Shown one piece after another: positions 46,164-56,186 of a stretch of 64,000 bases of DNA. How positions within the stretch are numbered: the stretch's first letter is position 1; every line of letters begins with the position of its first letter. Where the stretch lies: NCBI GenBank assembly GCA_034509735.1, contig JACGWO010000008.1, forward strand, positions 10,675,864 to 10,739,863, given 5' to 3'. Position numbers and translations under genes: made by a program. The DNA is from Sesamum alatum (lineage: Eukaryota; Streptophyta; Magnoliopsida; Lamiales; Pedaliaceae). The notes under the pieces were generated by a model. The model ran no database searches and was not told the origin of the DNA. It worked only from the letters and a program-made list of their open reading frames with translations.

Positions 46164-46753
46164 CTCTCTATAAGAAGACAAAATACTTTGCTGTGTGTAC
46201 ATAACGTCTGCCATCCAAACTTGCGCCGGGAAAACAACATGAATGAATGAAGTTGACATCAAGTTGACATGAATGAAGTAATTCTGGTCACTCAGGGTTA
46301 CCACTCCATAGTAATGGCCATCACTGTCACCTTACAGCTTAGAATAATATACTTCAGAACTGAAAATATTCCACACACATGAGCAATTGTAAGAATCATG
46401 ATACTAGCATCAAGTTGAAGTCATGAGAATGGATTGCAGTACTTTAGACTTGCTTTTCGTCTCTACGAGAAGACAAAATACTTTGATCAGTGTACATAAT
46501 GTCTGCCATTCAAACTTGTACCAGGAAAACAACAGGTCCCATGGAAAGAGTGATTAGAAATTAGCATCAAGTTGACATGAATAAAGTAATTCTGGTCACT
46601 CGAGAAGTTTCCCATTCCATGGTAATAGCCATCCCCGTCACGTTACAGCTTAGTATAATATACTTCAGAACTGAAAAAAATCCACACACATGAGCAACTG
46701 TAAGATCATAATGCTGGCATCAAGTTGAAGTCATGAGAATGGCTTGCAGTACC
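46164..46753. repeat. Tandem duplication, ~295-bp period
   Basis: Unit 1 (46,164-46,445) and unit 2 (46,459-46,753) share GAAGACAAAATACTTTG, GTACATAA-GTCTGCCAT, AGTAATTCTGGTCACTC, TTACAGCTTAG, ATAATATACTTCAGAACTG and CATCAAGTTGAAGTCATGAG in the same order. Divergence is moderate. Confidence 0.92.
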
Positions 46754-47088
46754 TCATTGCCTCATCCAATTGCGTTTCTTTGTTCGTTCTCTTCTGCGTT
46801 TTTTGTTACAACACCAACTTGAACCCCTCGGACAAGAAATCGTCCCTGAGATGAGAAAAGGAAACTCGTGAGGTGATTCCAGCCATAAAATAATTGGGCT
46901 CCAATGTCAATAATTGTTTAATAATGAAAACGATACAGGAAAAGACACTGATCTATATGGGCTGCAAGCAATTCGAACCAGAAAATATTATTCATAGTTG
47001 ACTGACTAAATATATGTCCAGGTCAACTCCAAGTAAACCACATAAATACCTATATAATCAGAAAGCTAATATACATTACACTACAATT

Positions 47089-48210
47089 TCACCTTTGTTT
47101 CCTGATCTTTTCCTTCTTTTTCTCTTTCTTTTGTTCCTGTTTCTTGACTTTCTCCTCCTCAAGAGAAACAAGGCTCTCAACACAAACTTCGGCATAAAAC
47201 ACAAAAGGCATACCATCCACAAGGACATTATCAACAGTTTTAGTTCTCAAATCATACCAAACAAGCTTCTTATCATCGCAATTCAACAGAACCTTATTGC
47301 CGTCCCTTGAATACGCCAATGGCTTCACAAAATCATTCCTTTCAATCGCAGGTGGACCAATAGACAGTAATTTAGTCCATGATTCCTTCACACCATAATC
47401 CTTCATCACCCAGATAGCAATCCTAGACCTGTTGGTACATACCAAAGAAAGACACCCTTCAATTATATCCAAACTAACATGAACAGCCCTGATCCGAATC
47501 CCAGAAGGCATCGGCACCTGATAATGCTTCTCAGTCTGAAGACTAAAAGCCATAATTCTAGCCGAATCTATATTGTCAGGATCCTCCACAAGTGTATGCA
47601 ATGCGCCGTTAAGGTGAACGCGCCAGTTTCCCCTCAAGAACGGCAGAGGATAAGGAAAACCCTCGATTCTTCTCCAAGAATTCGATTTGAGGCTGTAAAT
47701 CTTGGTCTCAGAAGCCATCCAAACATGAGCTATTTGGTGCCTAAATTCTACAATCCGAACAACCTTGTAATCATCGTTTCTTGAATCGTAGCCGAACCCA
47801 TATGCAGTTTTTGAGTAAGAATCCAACGGAGTTGAATATTCAACAGAACAATGGGGCAAAACCCTGTATTCTCTTGAAAAGGGGTTCCACAAAACAGGGG
47901 GCTCGCTCATCACAAGAACTATACCATTACAAGAATTAGAAATCCCGTCAACACTCTTGTAATAAAACGGTGGTTTGATGACATGGGCCTTGTCCAGTAA
48001 ATCCAAATCGATACTGTAAAGACCAAGGCCTCCAAGAATAAGATTGCGATTGGAATTGGAAATCAAAGACTGGCGCAAGTGCAACTTGATAAAGTTCTCG
48101 CTATCTATCAAGAAACACCAAAATTTCGCAACAGCCCGGAAACGCTTCAGGGATTTCACCGGGAGCCGGCGGAGGATGTCTTCTATGATTTCGGCAGGGA
48201 GATTCGGCAT
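47089..48210 (-). CDS. F-box protein with FBA-type C-terminal domain, 373 aa
   Basis: Intact single-exon ORF; ATG at 48,208-48,210. Residues 1-40 form the F-box (MPNLPAEIIEDILRRLPVKS, LKRFRAVAKFWCFLIDS), which binds SKP1/ASK in an SCF ubiquitin ligase. Residues about 90-340 form the F-box-associated domain: DGISNSCNGIVLV, VLWNPFSREYRVLP, YGFGYDSRNDDYKVVRI, IYSLKSNSWRRIEGFPYP, VHLNGALHTLV, IWVMKDYGVKESWTKLLSI, VLLNCDDKKLVWYDLRTK. This layout is that of the plant CPR1/CPR30-like F-box class, whose members recruit specific substrates; the target here is unknown. The last 20 residues are strikingly basic (KKQEQKKEKKKEKIRKQR), which is unusual and may act as a nuclear signal. A tandem duplication lies downstream. 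Confidence 0.93.
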   Translation of the reverse strand: MPNLPAEIIEDILRRLPVKSLKRFRAVAKFWCFLIDSENFIKLHLRQSLISNSNRNLILGGLGLYSIDLDLLDKAHVIKPPFYYKSVDGISNSCNGIVLVMSEPPVLWNPFSREYRVLPHCSVEYSTPLDSYSKTAYGFGYDSRNDDYKVVRIVEFRHQIAHVWMASETKIYSLKSNSWRRIEGFPYPLPFLRGNWRVHLNGALHTLVEDPDNIDSARIMAFSLQTEKHYQVPMPSGIRIRAVHVSLDIIEGCLSLVCTNRSRIAIWVMKDYGVKESWTKLLSIGPPAIERNDFVKPLAYSRDGNKVLLNCDDKKLVWYDLRTKTVDNVLVDGMPFVFYAEVCVESLVSLEEEKVKKQEQKKEKKKEKIRKQR

Positions 48211-48587
48211 TAGTTACCTGTGTGCTGATTTTTTTTTTTTTCCTTGTCTGTCCTTTTTCTTTGGGGGATTTTACTTCTCCACACTTCACCGTGCCTCTAA
48301 CTGATGGATGAAATTTTTTATTGACGGAAGCTTTGAGAAGTGGTGACTCATACCCCACAAGTGCCGTGTGGGGGTAGTAAGGTTAGGTACAGCAGGTTGA
48401 AAATTGTTTTCTTTTTTACCATTTGAAGAATAGAAAATTGATATTGGAGTTGATGCCAATCTTCTGCCCTCTCTGATGACAGATTAACAGCGTCAGTCTT
48501 CAGACTTTTTTTGAACTTTAATAAATAACAAGAAAAAAGCTTTAAATAATTTCTGCTGAAGATCTCTTTACATCAGAATAAATTAAA

Positions 48588-49010
48588 GGACATATTACAT
48601 CTACCTTTCATAAAGTTTGCTATAATTATAAATATTCTCTCGTTATTTAAAAATTTATAAATACTCGTTTGATATTTGTAACCGTCTAACAAATAGCCCA
48701 TTTTCATCCATTTTTACAGATGAATTGACCAAAATGCCCTTATACATTTTATTTAACTTTTAAAAATTTTTGAATTTTTTTGACTCAATGCGCAGGAAGA
48801 GGTTCTTAAATTTTTTTACACAGAGGAGTTAATAATGCAATCTGTCTTGATTGATTTTTCTGCAATTTAAATAAAAACATCAAGGGAAACATTGTCAATT
48901 TCAAGCATTCGGTTGAAAATTACAAACCTGAGGGAGTATTTGTAATGTTTCAAACAACAAGGGTATTTGTAATTATGTCAAACATCAGGAGAGGTAGATG
49001 TAATTTACCC
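48588..49010. mobile_element. MITE-B copy, 423 bp, 9-bp TSD
   Basis: Ends GGACATATTACATCTACC and GGTAGATGTAATTTACCC. Flanked by TAAATTAAA on both sides (48,579-48,587 and 49,011-49,019), a perfect 9-bp duplication, which identifies the family as Mutator-like. The body matches 6,785, 29,039 and 49,335. Confidence 0.9.
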
Positions 49011-49019
49011 TAAATTAAA

Positions 49020-49290
49020 ACAATAGATCGGAAAACTTCAATTACAATTGCACCGAAATCGAGAAAGATCATCACCTCCGAAGAATATCGAGTTGCGGCG
49101 GCGAGAATAGTTTTCCTCGGCGATCTCGGTGCAATTCTAGTGAGGGACGATGAGAAGAGCCGTGGAAAGAAAACTTTCCAGGATAAATGTGGCGGCACAT
49201 TACGGTCTGAAGGCCCATTGGGTCTTGAATTAAGATTCGGGCATTAATAATTTGTTTGGATTTTCTTTGGGCCTATGGGCTCTAGCTTGC
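49020..49290 (-). promoter_or_regulatory. Orphan promoter and possible first exon
   Basis: Site II-type motifs (TGGGCC/GGCCCA and TGGGCT) lie at 49,210-49,280. Reading leftward, an ATG near 49,200 opens a frame starting MCRHIYPGKFSFHGSSHRPS that runs to a CGGAG/GTGATG junction resembling a splice donor. GC content is higher than the flanks. No following exon was found; the MITE-B at 48,588-49,010 lies directly downstream. Possibly the 5' stub of a lost gene. Confidence 0.35.
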
Positions 49291-49334
49291 AATGTTTTTG
49301 TATATTTTTGTTTTCTCCAATTCTAATTTTTTTA

Positions 49335-49720
49335 GGATAAATTATAACTATCTCTCTTGAGATTTGACATAATTACAAATACTCTCTCATTGTTTGAAAA
49401 ATTATAAATACCCCCTGAAGTTTGTAGTTTTCAACCAAAGACCTGAAATTGACCATTTTGCCCTTGATTTTTTAGTTAAATTGCAGAAAAATCAGCCGAG
49501 GGAAATTACATTATTAACCCTTCTGTGTAGAAAACTTTAAAAACGTCTTCCTGCGTATTTTAATTCAAAAATTTTTAAAATTTTAATAAAATGCATAAGG
49601 GCATTCTGGTCAGTTCACCCATAAAAATAGATGGAAATGGATTATTTATTAGACGATTACAAACTTTAGGGGGTATTTGTAATTATGCCAAACCTCAGGA
49701 AAAGTAGATGTAATTTACCC
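49335..49720. mobile_element. MITE-B copy, ~386 bp
   Basis: Starts GGATAAATTATAACTATC and ends AAGTAGATGTAATTTACCC. The body includes GACCATTTTGCCCTTGA, GGCATTCTGGTCAGTTCACC and GGGTATTTGTAATTATGCC. A T-run on both sides hides the target duplication. Confidence 0.85.
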
Positions 49721-49724
49721 TTTT

Positions 49725-50129
49725 TTTTTATAATTGTTTATGTTGAATGCCAATAGCTTGCAATGTTTTTATATATTCTTGTTTTCTCCAATTTTATTTT
49801 ATTTTTTTTAATTTTTTATGTTGAATGCCCATGGTCATATTATGGTTACGATTCGTGCACAAACCATTTCTGGGAATTGTACACAAACTATTTTGTGATA
49901 TAGATATTTCACAAATTGTTCATGAAATTACCACGTGAAACTTTTGAAAGAGAATATTTTGCAAAAGAAATAAAATTGGAAAAAATTTTAATTGTATCTT
50001 GCAAATGCTCTAAGTGTACGAGGGGGTATCCCTCGTACACTCCCCTGGACACACACATTGCAAGCACTAATGGCAGTAGAAGGCAAAGGAATCATAGCCT
50101 GACCGTGGACGACCAATAATTGCCTCACT
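49725..50129. other. Spacer before the gypsy remnant
   Basis: Contains a second copy of the word CTTGCAATGTTTTTATATAT near 49,755 that also precedes the MITE at 49,289. Otherwise no gene recognised. Confidence 0.4.
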
Positions 50130-52099
50130 CGGCCATGGTCGGACAAGTACTCCGATTTTTAAAATAAAAATTGGCACACCACATAGGAGTGTTAGCACTT
50201 GAAGAACAAGATAGAAAGACTTATCCAAAATAGATAATTATATGAGTTTTTTTGGAAGGAAAAAGGCACAACATACTAGGCATTATGAAAACGTGATGAC
50301 CATAAGGGAAAGTTGCAAGACGATTCCACTCCTAAACCCCAACAGGGAGAAGGGCACAAGACCCAGTGCAGGCATGACCTGGAAGAAGCCAATGCCCCAC
50401 GGATAAGAGAATGGAAAAAGAGTGTTTATGTATTGATATCTTGGACATGGAAAAATAGTGGTGATACCCCCATCATTCAATTTGGGCCCACTGAAAGCCC
50501 TTAGCTCTCATAATGATGCTTTGTTTATTACAACTACACTAGCAAACTATGAAGTTAGTTGGATATTCATCGATTTAAGGAGCTCGGCTGGCATCCTCTT
50601 TGAGGGAGCATATGATCAAATGCAATTAGGAGATATTCCCAAGAGGCTATCGACACCTCCCTATCCAGGTTCGCGAGAAGATAGTTCGCCCCAGCGGAAT
50701 AGTGACCCTACCCCTCTCACTAGGGGATGAGCCTTGGAGGAGGATGTATATGACAAAGTTCTTGGTAGTAGATGTCCCCTCTGCCTACAACGCGATACTA
50801 GGAAAGCCTACACTCAATACCTTCCAAGAAGTGGTATCTACATTTCATATGAAGACTAAATTCTCTGTTCATGGAGGAATATGAGAAGTAAAAGGGTACA
50901 AGCTCAAAAATGTTATGTAGAGGACGTCCACAAAGGAAAAAAACGGATTGCTGGGAAGCTGCCCCTACAGAATTCCTGTAAACATAAAGGGAAGGATCCT
51001 GTGCTTGAGGAGGGGTTAAACCGCGTGTAGGAAGCCCCCACCAAAGTTCAACCTGCGAAAAAACTACTAAACGTTGAATTAGATCCCAAGGAGCGAGATA
51101 AAACCATCCGAATCGACTCTCACTTGGAGGGAAAGATTAAAGAGGAATTGATCCAATGCCTCCGACGTATGCTGACATATTTGCATGGACGCCCCAAGAC
51201 ATAGAAGGCATCGACCCAGGAGTGATCATACAACGTCTCAACATGGATCTCTTAGTGAAGTCTATCAAGCAAAAGAAAAGGCATTTTAACCCAAAAAAGG
51301 ATAAGATCATACAGAATGAGGTGGATAAGTTGTTGGCAATCGACCATATTAAAGAACTTCAATTCCTAAATGGCTCTCGAATGTGGTATTAGTTCTTAAG
51401 CCTGGGGACAAGTGGGGTATGTGCATAGACTTTCAAGACCTCAACAAAGCTTTTCCCGAGGGTTTTTACCCACTCATATTAATTGATCAATAGTGGACTA
51501 CAAATTCGGTGTGATCTCCTCAGCATGATGGATGGATCCGAGGGGTACCACCATATAATGTTGGCCCACAAGGAGCAAAAGCGAGTCAGCTTCATTACGT
51601 CTACAAAAATGTTCTGCTATGTCACTATAACCCTTTTAGGCTAAAAAATGTCAGGGCTAAATGTACCGTTGGAAAGCTAGACAATTCTTAGGGTTCATGG
51701 TAATAGAAAGGGGTATTGAGACGAACCCCCTTAAAATTAAAATAATATTGGACATGAAAGCTCCATATAATGTTAAACGAGGTACAACGCCTTACTAGGA
51801 GAATAACGACCCTCAGCCGATTTATTTTAAAGTCTGCAGAATAGAGTTTGCCTTTCTGCAAGGGTCTAAGGAAGGCTAAGAACTTTGAGCAGGGATCAAG
51901 TTCCAAAGCTCCTTCAAAGATCTCAAGAAATACATGTCTAGGCTTTCCCTGCTAGTCAAGCCATCCCTTGGGGATACTCTCTACTTATACATATCCACGA
52001 ACCCTAATGTTGTGAGCTCTCTCCTCTTTCGGGAGGAGGAGGGTCGCCAAATGTCCTTTTATTATGTCAACAAAGTACGCAATGGAGCGGAAGGATGTT
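50130..52099 (+). pseudogene. Ty3/gypsy gag end, protease and reverse transcriptase, broken
   Basis: 50,150-50,460 carries gag-end text (GKLQDDSTPKPQQGEGHKTQ, CRHDLEEANAP). 50,450-50,880 is the aspartic protease (HNDALFITTTLANYEV, FIDLRSSAGILFEGAYDQMQ, FLVVDVPSAYNAILGKPTLN); the catalytic triplet reads D-L-R where D-S/T-G is expected. 51,150-51,480 is the RT start (DIFAWTPQDIEGIDPGVI, KKRHFNPKKDKIIQNEVDKL), then a shifted frame with CIDFQDLNKAF. 51,500-52,099 holds shortened RT fingers and connection ([49 protein letters not shown]). Stops, frame changes and deletions occur throughout. It continues at 54,332 after the inserted solo LTR. Confidence 0.85.
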
Positions 52100-52104
52100 A
52101 TACG

Positions 52105-54326
52105 TGTTAGTGTCGTATGGGCCTCAAGACGTTAAACGCAACGGAAATTAGAGTTTTAATTACAATACAACATTGTAATTAACAATTAAATTGCCCGTCT
52201 CATTGCTACTATGACGCGAATCTCATGCATAAAGGAGTCAATTGAATGGTTTAGGATACCAACCTTGGTGTCCGTCGGTTGATGTAGATGACGTGAACGT
52301 TCTCAAGAACGATCCCATCTAAGCAATCGGTAGGAAACGACTACTAGTCTTTTGGTACGGTAAAATCGTTCCAGTCATTGTTCACGGTAGGAACACATAT
52401 GTCTTTCCTCTAAAGATAGTCCACACCACCTATGATGGAATCTCTAATAACCCTACGCTAGTAGGCATTAGAGGATTTCGGTAGATCAATGATTGATCAA
52501 CGGATAAGACAAGAAACTCGTTTCTCGTCGAGACTTGAACGAGAGCAAGAGAGCAAAGGGAGCAAAGGTAGCAAAGAATTGTCAAGGATTTTCAAGCATT
52601 CTTTGTGAATGACAAATGTCTCTTATTTATAGACCTTCCATTGAAGAAGCCAAGTTCAACTTGTCTTCTTCTTCTTGCAAAGAGGAAGACAAGTTTGATT
52701 ATTCTTCCTACAAAAGGACAAACTTGTTTTGTCATATTAAGAAGAGAAGTTCAACTTTGCTTCTTCATCTTGCAAAGAGGAAGACAAGTTTGATTCTTCT
52801 TCTTACAAAATGACAAACTTATTTTGTCATATTAAGAAGAGAAGTTCGACTTTGCTTCTTCATTTCATGAAGACAAGTTCGATTTTGCTTCTTCATCTTC
52901 AAGAAAACAAATCCAACTTTGCTTCTTCGTTTTTAAGAAGACAAATCCAACTTTACTTCTTCGTCTTCAAGAATACAAATCCAACTTTGCTTTTTCGTCT
53001 TCAACGAGACAAATCGAACTTTGCTTCTTTGTCTTCAAGAAGACAAGTCCAACTTTACTTCTTCATAAAAAGACAAATTGAACTTTGCTTCTTCAAGAAG
53101 ACAAGTCCAACTTTGCTTATTCATAAGAAGACAAGTCCAATTTTGCTTCTTCATAAGAAGACAAATTCAACTTTTCTTCTTCATCTTCTCCATAATTAAT
53201 CAAATTAATTATTTTCAAGGATTCCATCATGGATTTGTGTGTGACCCTTTAGGTTCACTACTCAGCTAGACTTGGGCTTGTATCACATATACAATTTAAT
53301 TAGCAAGTTATTTGCATTACATTAATTAGATCGTATCATAATTAATCACCCTCAATTAACTCTTTAATTAAAGGGTACCCGTTATCATGGGTGGCCACCT
53401 AGCAATAGTCCATGGCACTAGAGAATATGTGAATCTACGTGAACCTGTAAGTTACGAGTTCCATGCAAATACAGTCCTTCCATCAAGCTAATCTCCCGAT
53501 CAATCTATGGCACGAAATTGCAATCGGTTCCCATCTAGGACTTCAATATCTATGTATCAATTCTACACTTTGTGCTACTCATTTATCGATATAGGAAACT
53601 CCTTTCCTATTTGATCCACTACCGTGGCCACGGATTTAGGAGAACACATTGTAGAGAACATAGGAAACCATCATCTCATGATGAGCGATGGATCCTATCT
53701 TGGAACTCACCAACCTCCATGCATGCTCTGACTATATCTGAAACATGCCTTTTTAACAACTATAGAAGAAACCACAGCTGCGTCAAACATGATCAAGTCA
53801 TAGCCGTTCTATGCACAAGGTTACTGGTGGAACCTCAAGTCAAAGGACCACTTAATGCACTATTGTAACATAGGAGAATCAAGTCATACCGATCATGCCC
53901 ACACGGCTTCCATATAACATCTCCTATGGGCCAGTCCAGTGAACTTGATAACTCTTTATCAAGCACACACTAAAGTACATACACGGTATACGTCATTGTC
54001 TATGAAACACAACAATCATCATATGAACGCATCATTTAGTGCGAATCTCTAAAGAATCATGGTCGATGCCCCGTCTCGATCAATTCATTGACTTGGAATA
54101 TTTTAGACCAAACCATAGAGATTGGTTTCATGGTCTCCATCATATGCGCGAGCCAACCTCATAGCATTGTGATCTAAGGGCTTCAACCAAATGCATATAA
54201 GTATTGTATAAAGCATAAGATGAAGATGGCCAAGAACAATTCTTAATATGAACATTTTACTGAAAAGATCGTTTAGAATAACCGACAATGAGCCAACAAT
54301 TGGCTTGACGGTCACCAATTCTAACA
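52105..54326 (+). mobile_element. Solo LTR, 2,222 bp, 5-bp TSD
   Basis: Begins TGTTAG and ends CTAACA, the 5'-TG...CA-3' inverted ends of an LTR. Flanked by ATACG on both sides (52,100-52,104 and 54,327-54,331). It splits the gypsy pol exactly: the reading before it ends NGAEGCYT and the reading after it continues KLALALVIIARSLKPYFLS-like. No internal primer-binding site, gene or second LTR was seen, so recombination between LTRs probably removed the body. TTATTTATAGAC near 52,622 may be its TATA box. Confidence 0.85.
52640..53190 (+). repeat. Minisatellite inside the solo LTR
   Basis: Imperfect units of about 30-48 bp built on AAGACAAGTCCAACTTTGCT and TCTTCTTCATAAGAAGACA, about 13 or more copies. 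Early units carry longer spacers; later ones (53,040-53,170) are shorter, near 32 bp. The ORFs reading through it (KTSPTLLLHKKTNS-like) are products of the repeat. Confidence 0.9.
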
Positions 54327-54331
54327 ATACG

Positions 54332-55514
54332 ATCATCGCGAAGCTAGCCCTGCCTTAGTTATCATTGCTCGAAGTCTTAAGCCATACTTCCTTTCTTACC
54401 CTGTGTTCATCCAAACAAATCATCCGCTAAAACAAACTTTAGGGAAGCCCGACACCTCTAGAAGGTTGATCTGAGAAGAAATATCTCATACTTGTCTCAG
54501 ATAGCTATTACGGCACAGGCCTTGGCTGACTTTATGTTAGAAATGATAACTCCGACTCCCAGCAAAGAGGTATGGTTGTTGCATGTGGATGGATCGGCCA
54601 CCCTCCAGGGGAGTGGAGCAAGCATAGTGCTAAATACCCCTTAGGGGGACGACATGGAGTTCGTAGCAAGATTTTATTTCAAGGCCTCTAATGGCAAGGC
54701 AAAATATGAAGCCCTCGTCTTAGGCATGAGGACGGCTTGGGAGGCAGGGGCAAGGCATCTCATAGCCTACTCTGACTCATAACTCATATTCAAACAAATT
54801 GAAGGCACGTAAGAGGACAAGGAAGCCAACATGATACATATGTGCAAAGGACCAAAGAGTTAAGGTCATGTTTCAAAAGCTTCCGACTCTTCAAAATCAC
54901 CCGGAAGAAAATACAAAAGCTAGTACGGTTGAATATTGTCAGACCAGGCAGATCACTATACAACACCTCGCTGCCTTTGGGAGGGGGTGGGGGCTGGCAA
55001 CAAGCGATCATGAACCGGTGGCAACAAGGGGCCTTTCGATCCAACCGATGGGAGGCCGCCAAGCTCAAGCTACAGCCACCCGATTCCTCTTGGTAGGAGA
55101 CACACTTTATAAGAAATCCTTCACGCACCCATTACTAAGGTGCATGCCCCCAAGGGAGAGAATGTATGTATTAAAAGAAATATATAGCGGTTGTTGTGGG
55201 GCTCATATAAGAGCCATGATGTTAACGGGAAAGCCCTACGAGCAGGATACTTCTGGCTTTCCATGAAGAGTGATGCTTGACAGTTAGTCCACAAATGTAG
55301 TAAATGTCAGCGACAATCGACCTTTATTCACTAGCTAGCAAAGCCATTAACCACATTGTTGTCCCCATGTCCTTTCCCTTTGGCACCCCGAACGAAGGAT
55401 ATTTCTGTTGGTAGCTATTGACTACTTCACCCAATGGATGGAGGTAGAGCCTCCTGCATTACTGGAAGGGGGGGTCATGAAGTTCGTGCGGAGGAACATA
55501 ATCTGGTTGTTATA
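54332..55514 (+). pseudogene. Ty3/gypsy RNase H and integrase, broken
   Basis: Continuation of the pol at 50,130-52,099. 54,350-54,480: IIARSLKPYFLSYPVF, NHPLKQTLGKPDTS (RT end). 54,560-54,840: RNase H with LLHVDGSATLQGSGASIVLN, EFVARF, KAKYEALVLGMRTAWEAGA, HLIAYSDS in shifting frames. 55,080-55,260: the integrase zinc-binding region (FLLVGDTLYKKSFTHPLLRC, YVLKEIYSGCCGAHIRA). 55,390-55,510: start of the integrase core (LLVAIDYFTQWMEVEPP). It stops after VRRNIIWL, where the next repeat begins. Multiple stops make it non-functional. Confidence 0.85.
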
Positions 55515-56186
55515 AAAGAATCAGTACAACACGGGAAACGGGACGGAAGCGTAAAATAAAGAAAAGTTTACATGAATTCAAAGGGGTTTTCCCTTTGAAT
55601 TTCCTCGGGCGTTCAGTATTTCAAACACATCTGCATAAATAAATAAACATGTGCTAACAGTGGCCAAAGGAGAAAACGAAAAGGTGCAAGAAATGTAAAT
55701 TGAAACATTACCTTTATGTACAAATTTGTTGAACGGCTGCAAGTGCTGATTCCCTTTTCGTTCACTTCTAGAATCCAAAATAGGATCCCTCTACGTCGTC
55801 CACACCGGATGGTGGAAGAGAAATGAAGTCCTATTGCTAGATAGAACCAAATTGTGAAGAAACAAAATCAATTAACACTATTAGTTAGTGTAATTGAACT
55901 TTGTTAGTTCTTGATTTCAATCAAATTCAAGAAAAACACAACCAATGGTGAATATAGAAGTAGGAAATATAGTAGTGGCTGAGCATGAGAGTGCATGTGA
56001 GATGAGAGTAATGAGAGTGTTGTGTGTAGTGTAGCAAGTTATGAAATCAAATTTGAAAACATGCAAGTTATCTCTAAAATAACTTTAACACACTAATGCA
56101 CAACTTGTCCATAACTTCCAATAATGTGAGTGCACTACTTGTGCATCATCTCCACATGGCCGGACGCCTCTCTCATTTCATGGAGG
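55515..56186 (+). mobile_element. LTR-like repeat fragment
   Basis: Starts abruptly inside the integrase text at TGTTATAAAAGAATCAG. It carries AACGGGACGGAAGCG and GTCGTCCACACCGG, words that parallel the start of the solo LTR at 52,105 (AACGCAACGGAAATTAG, TAGTCCACACC). Right boundary unclear. Confidence 0.5.

Noticed and set aside
52605..53269. Overlapping Ser/Leu/Lys-rich ORFs
   Set aside because: Several frames are open only because they read the minisatellite of the solo LTR.
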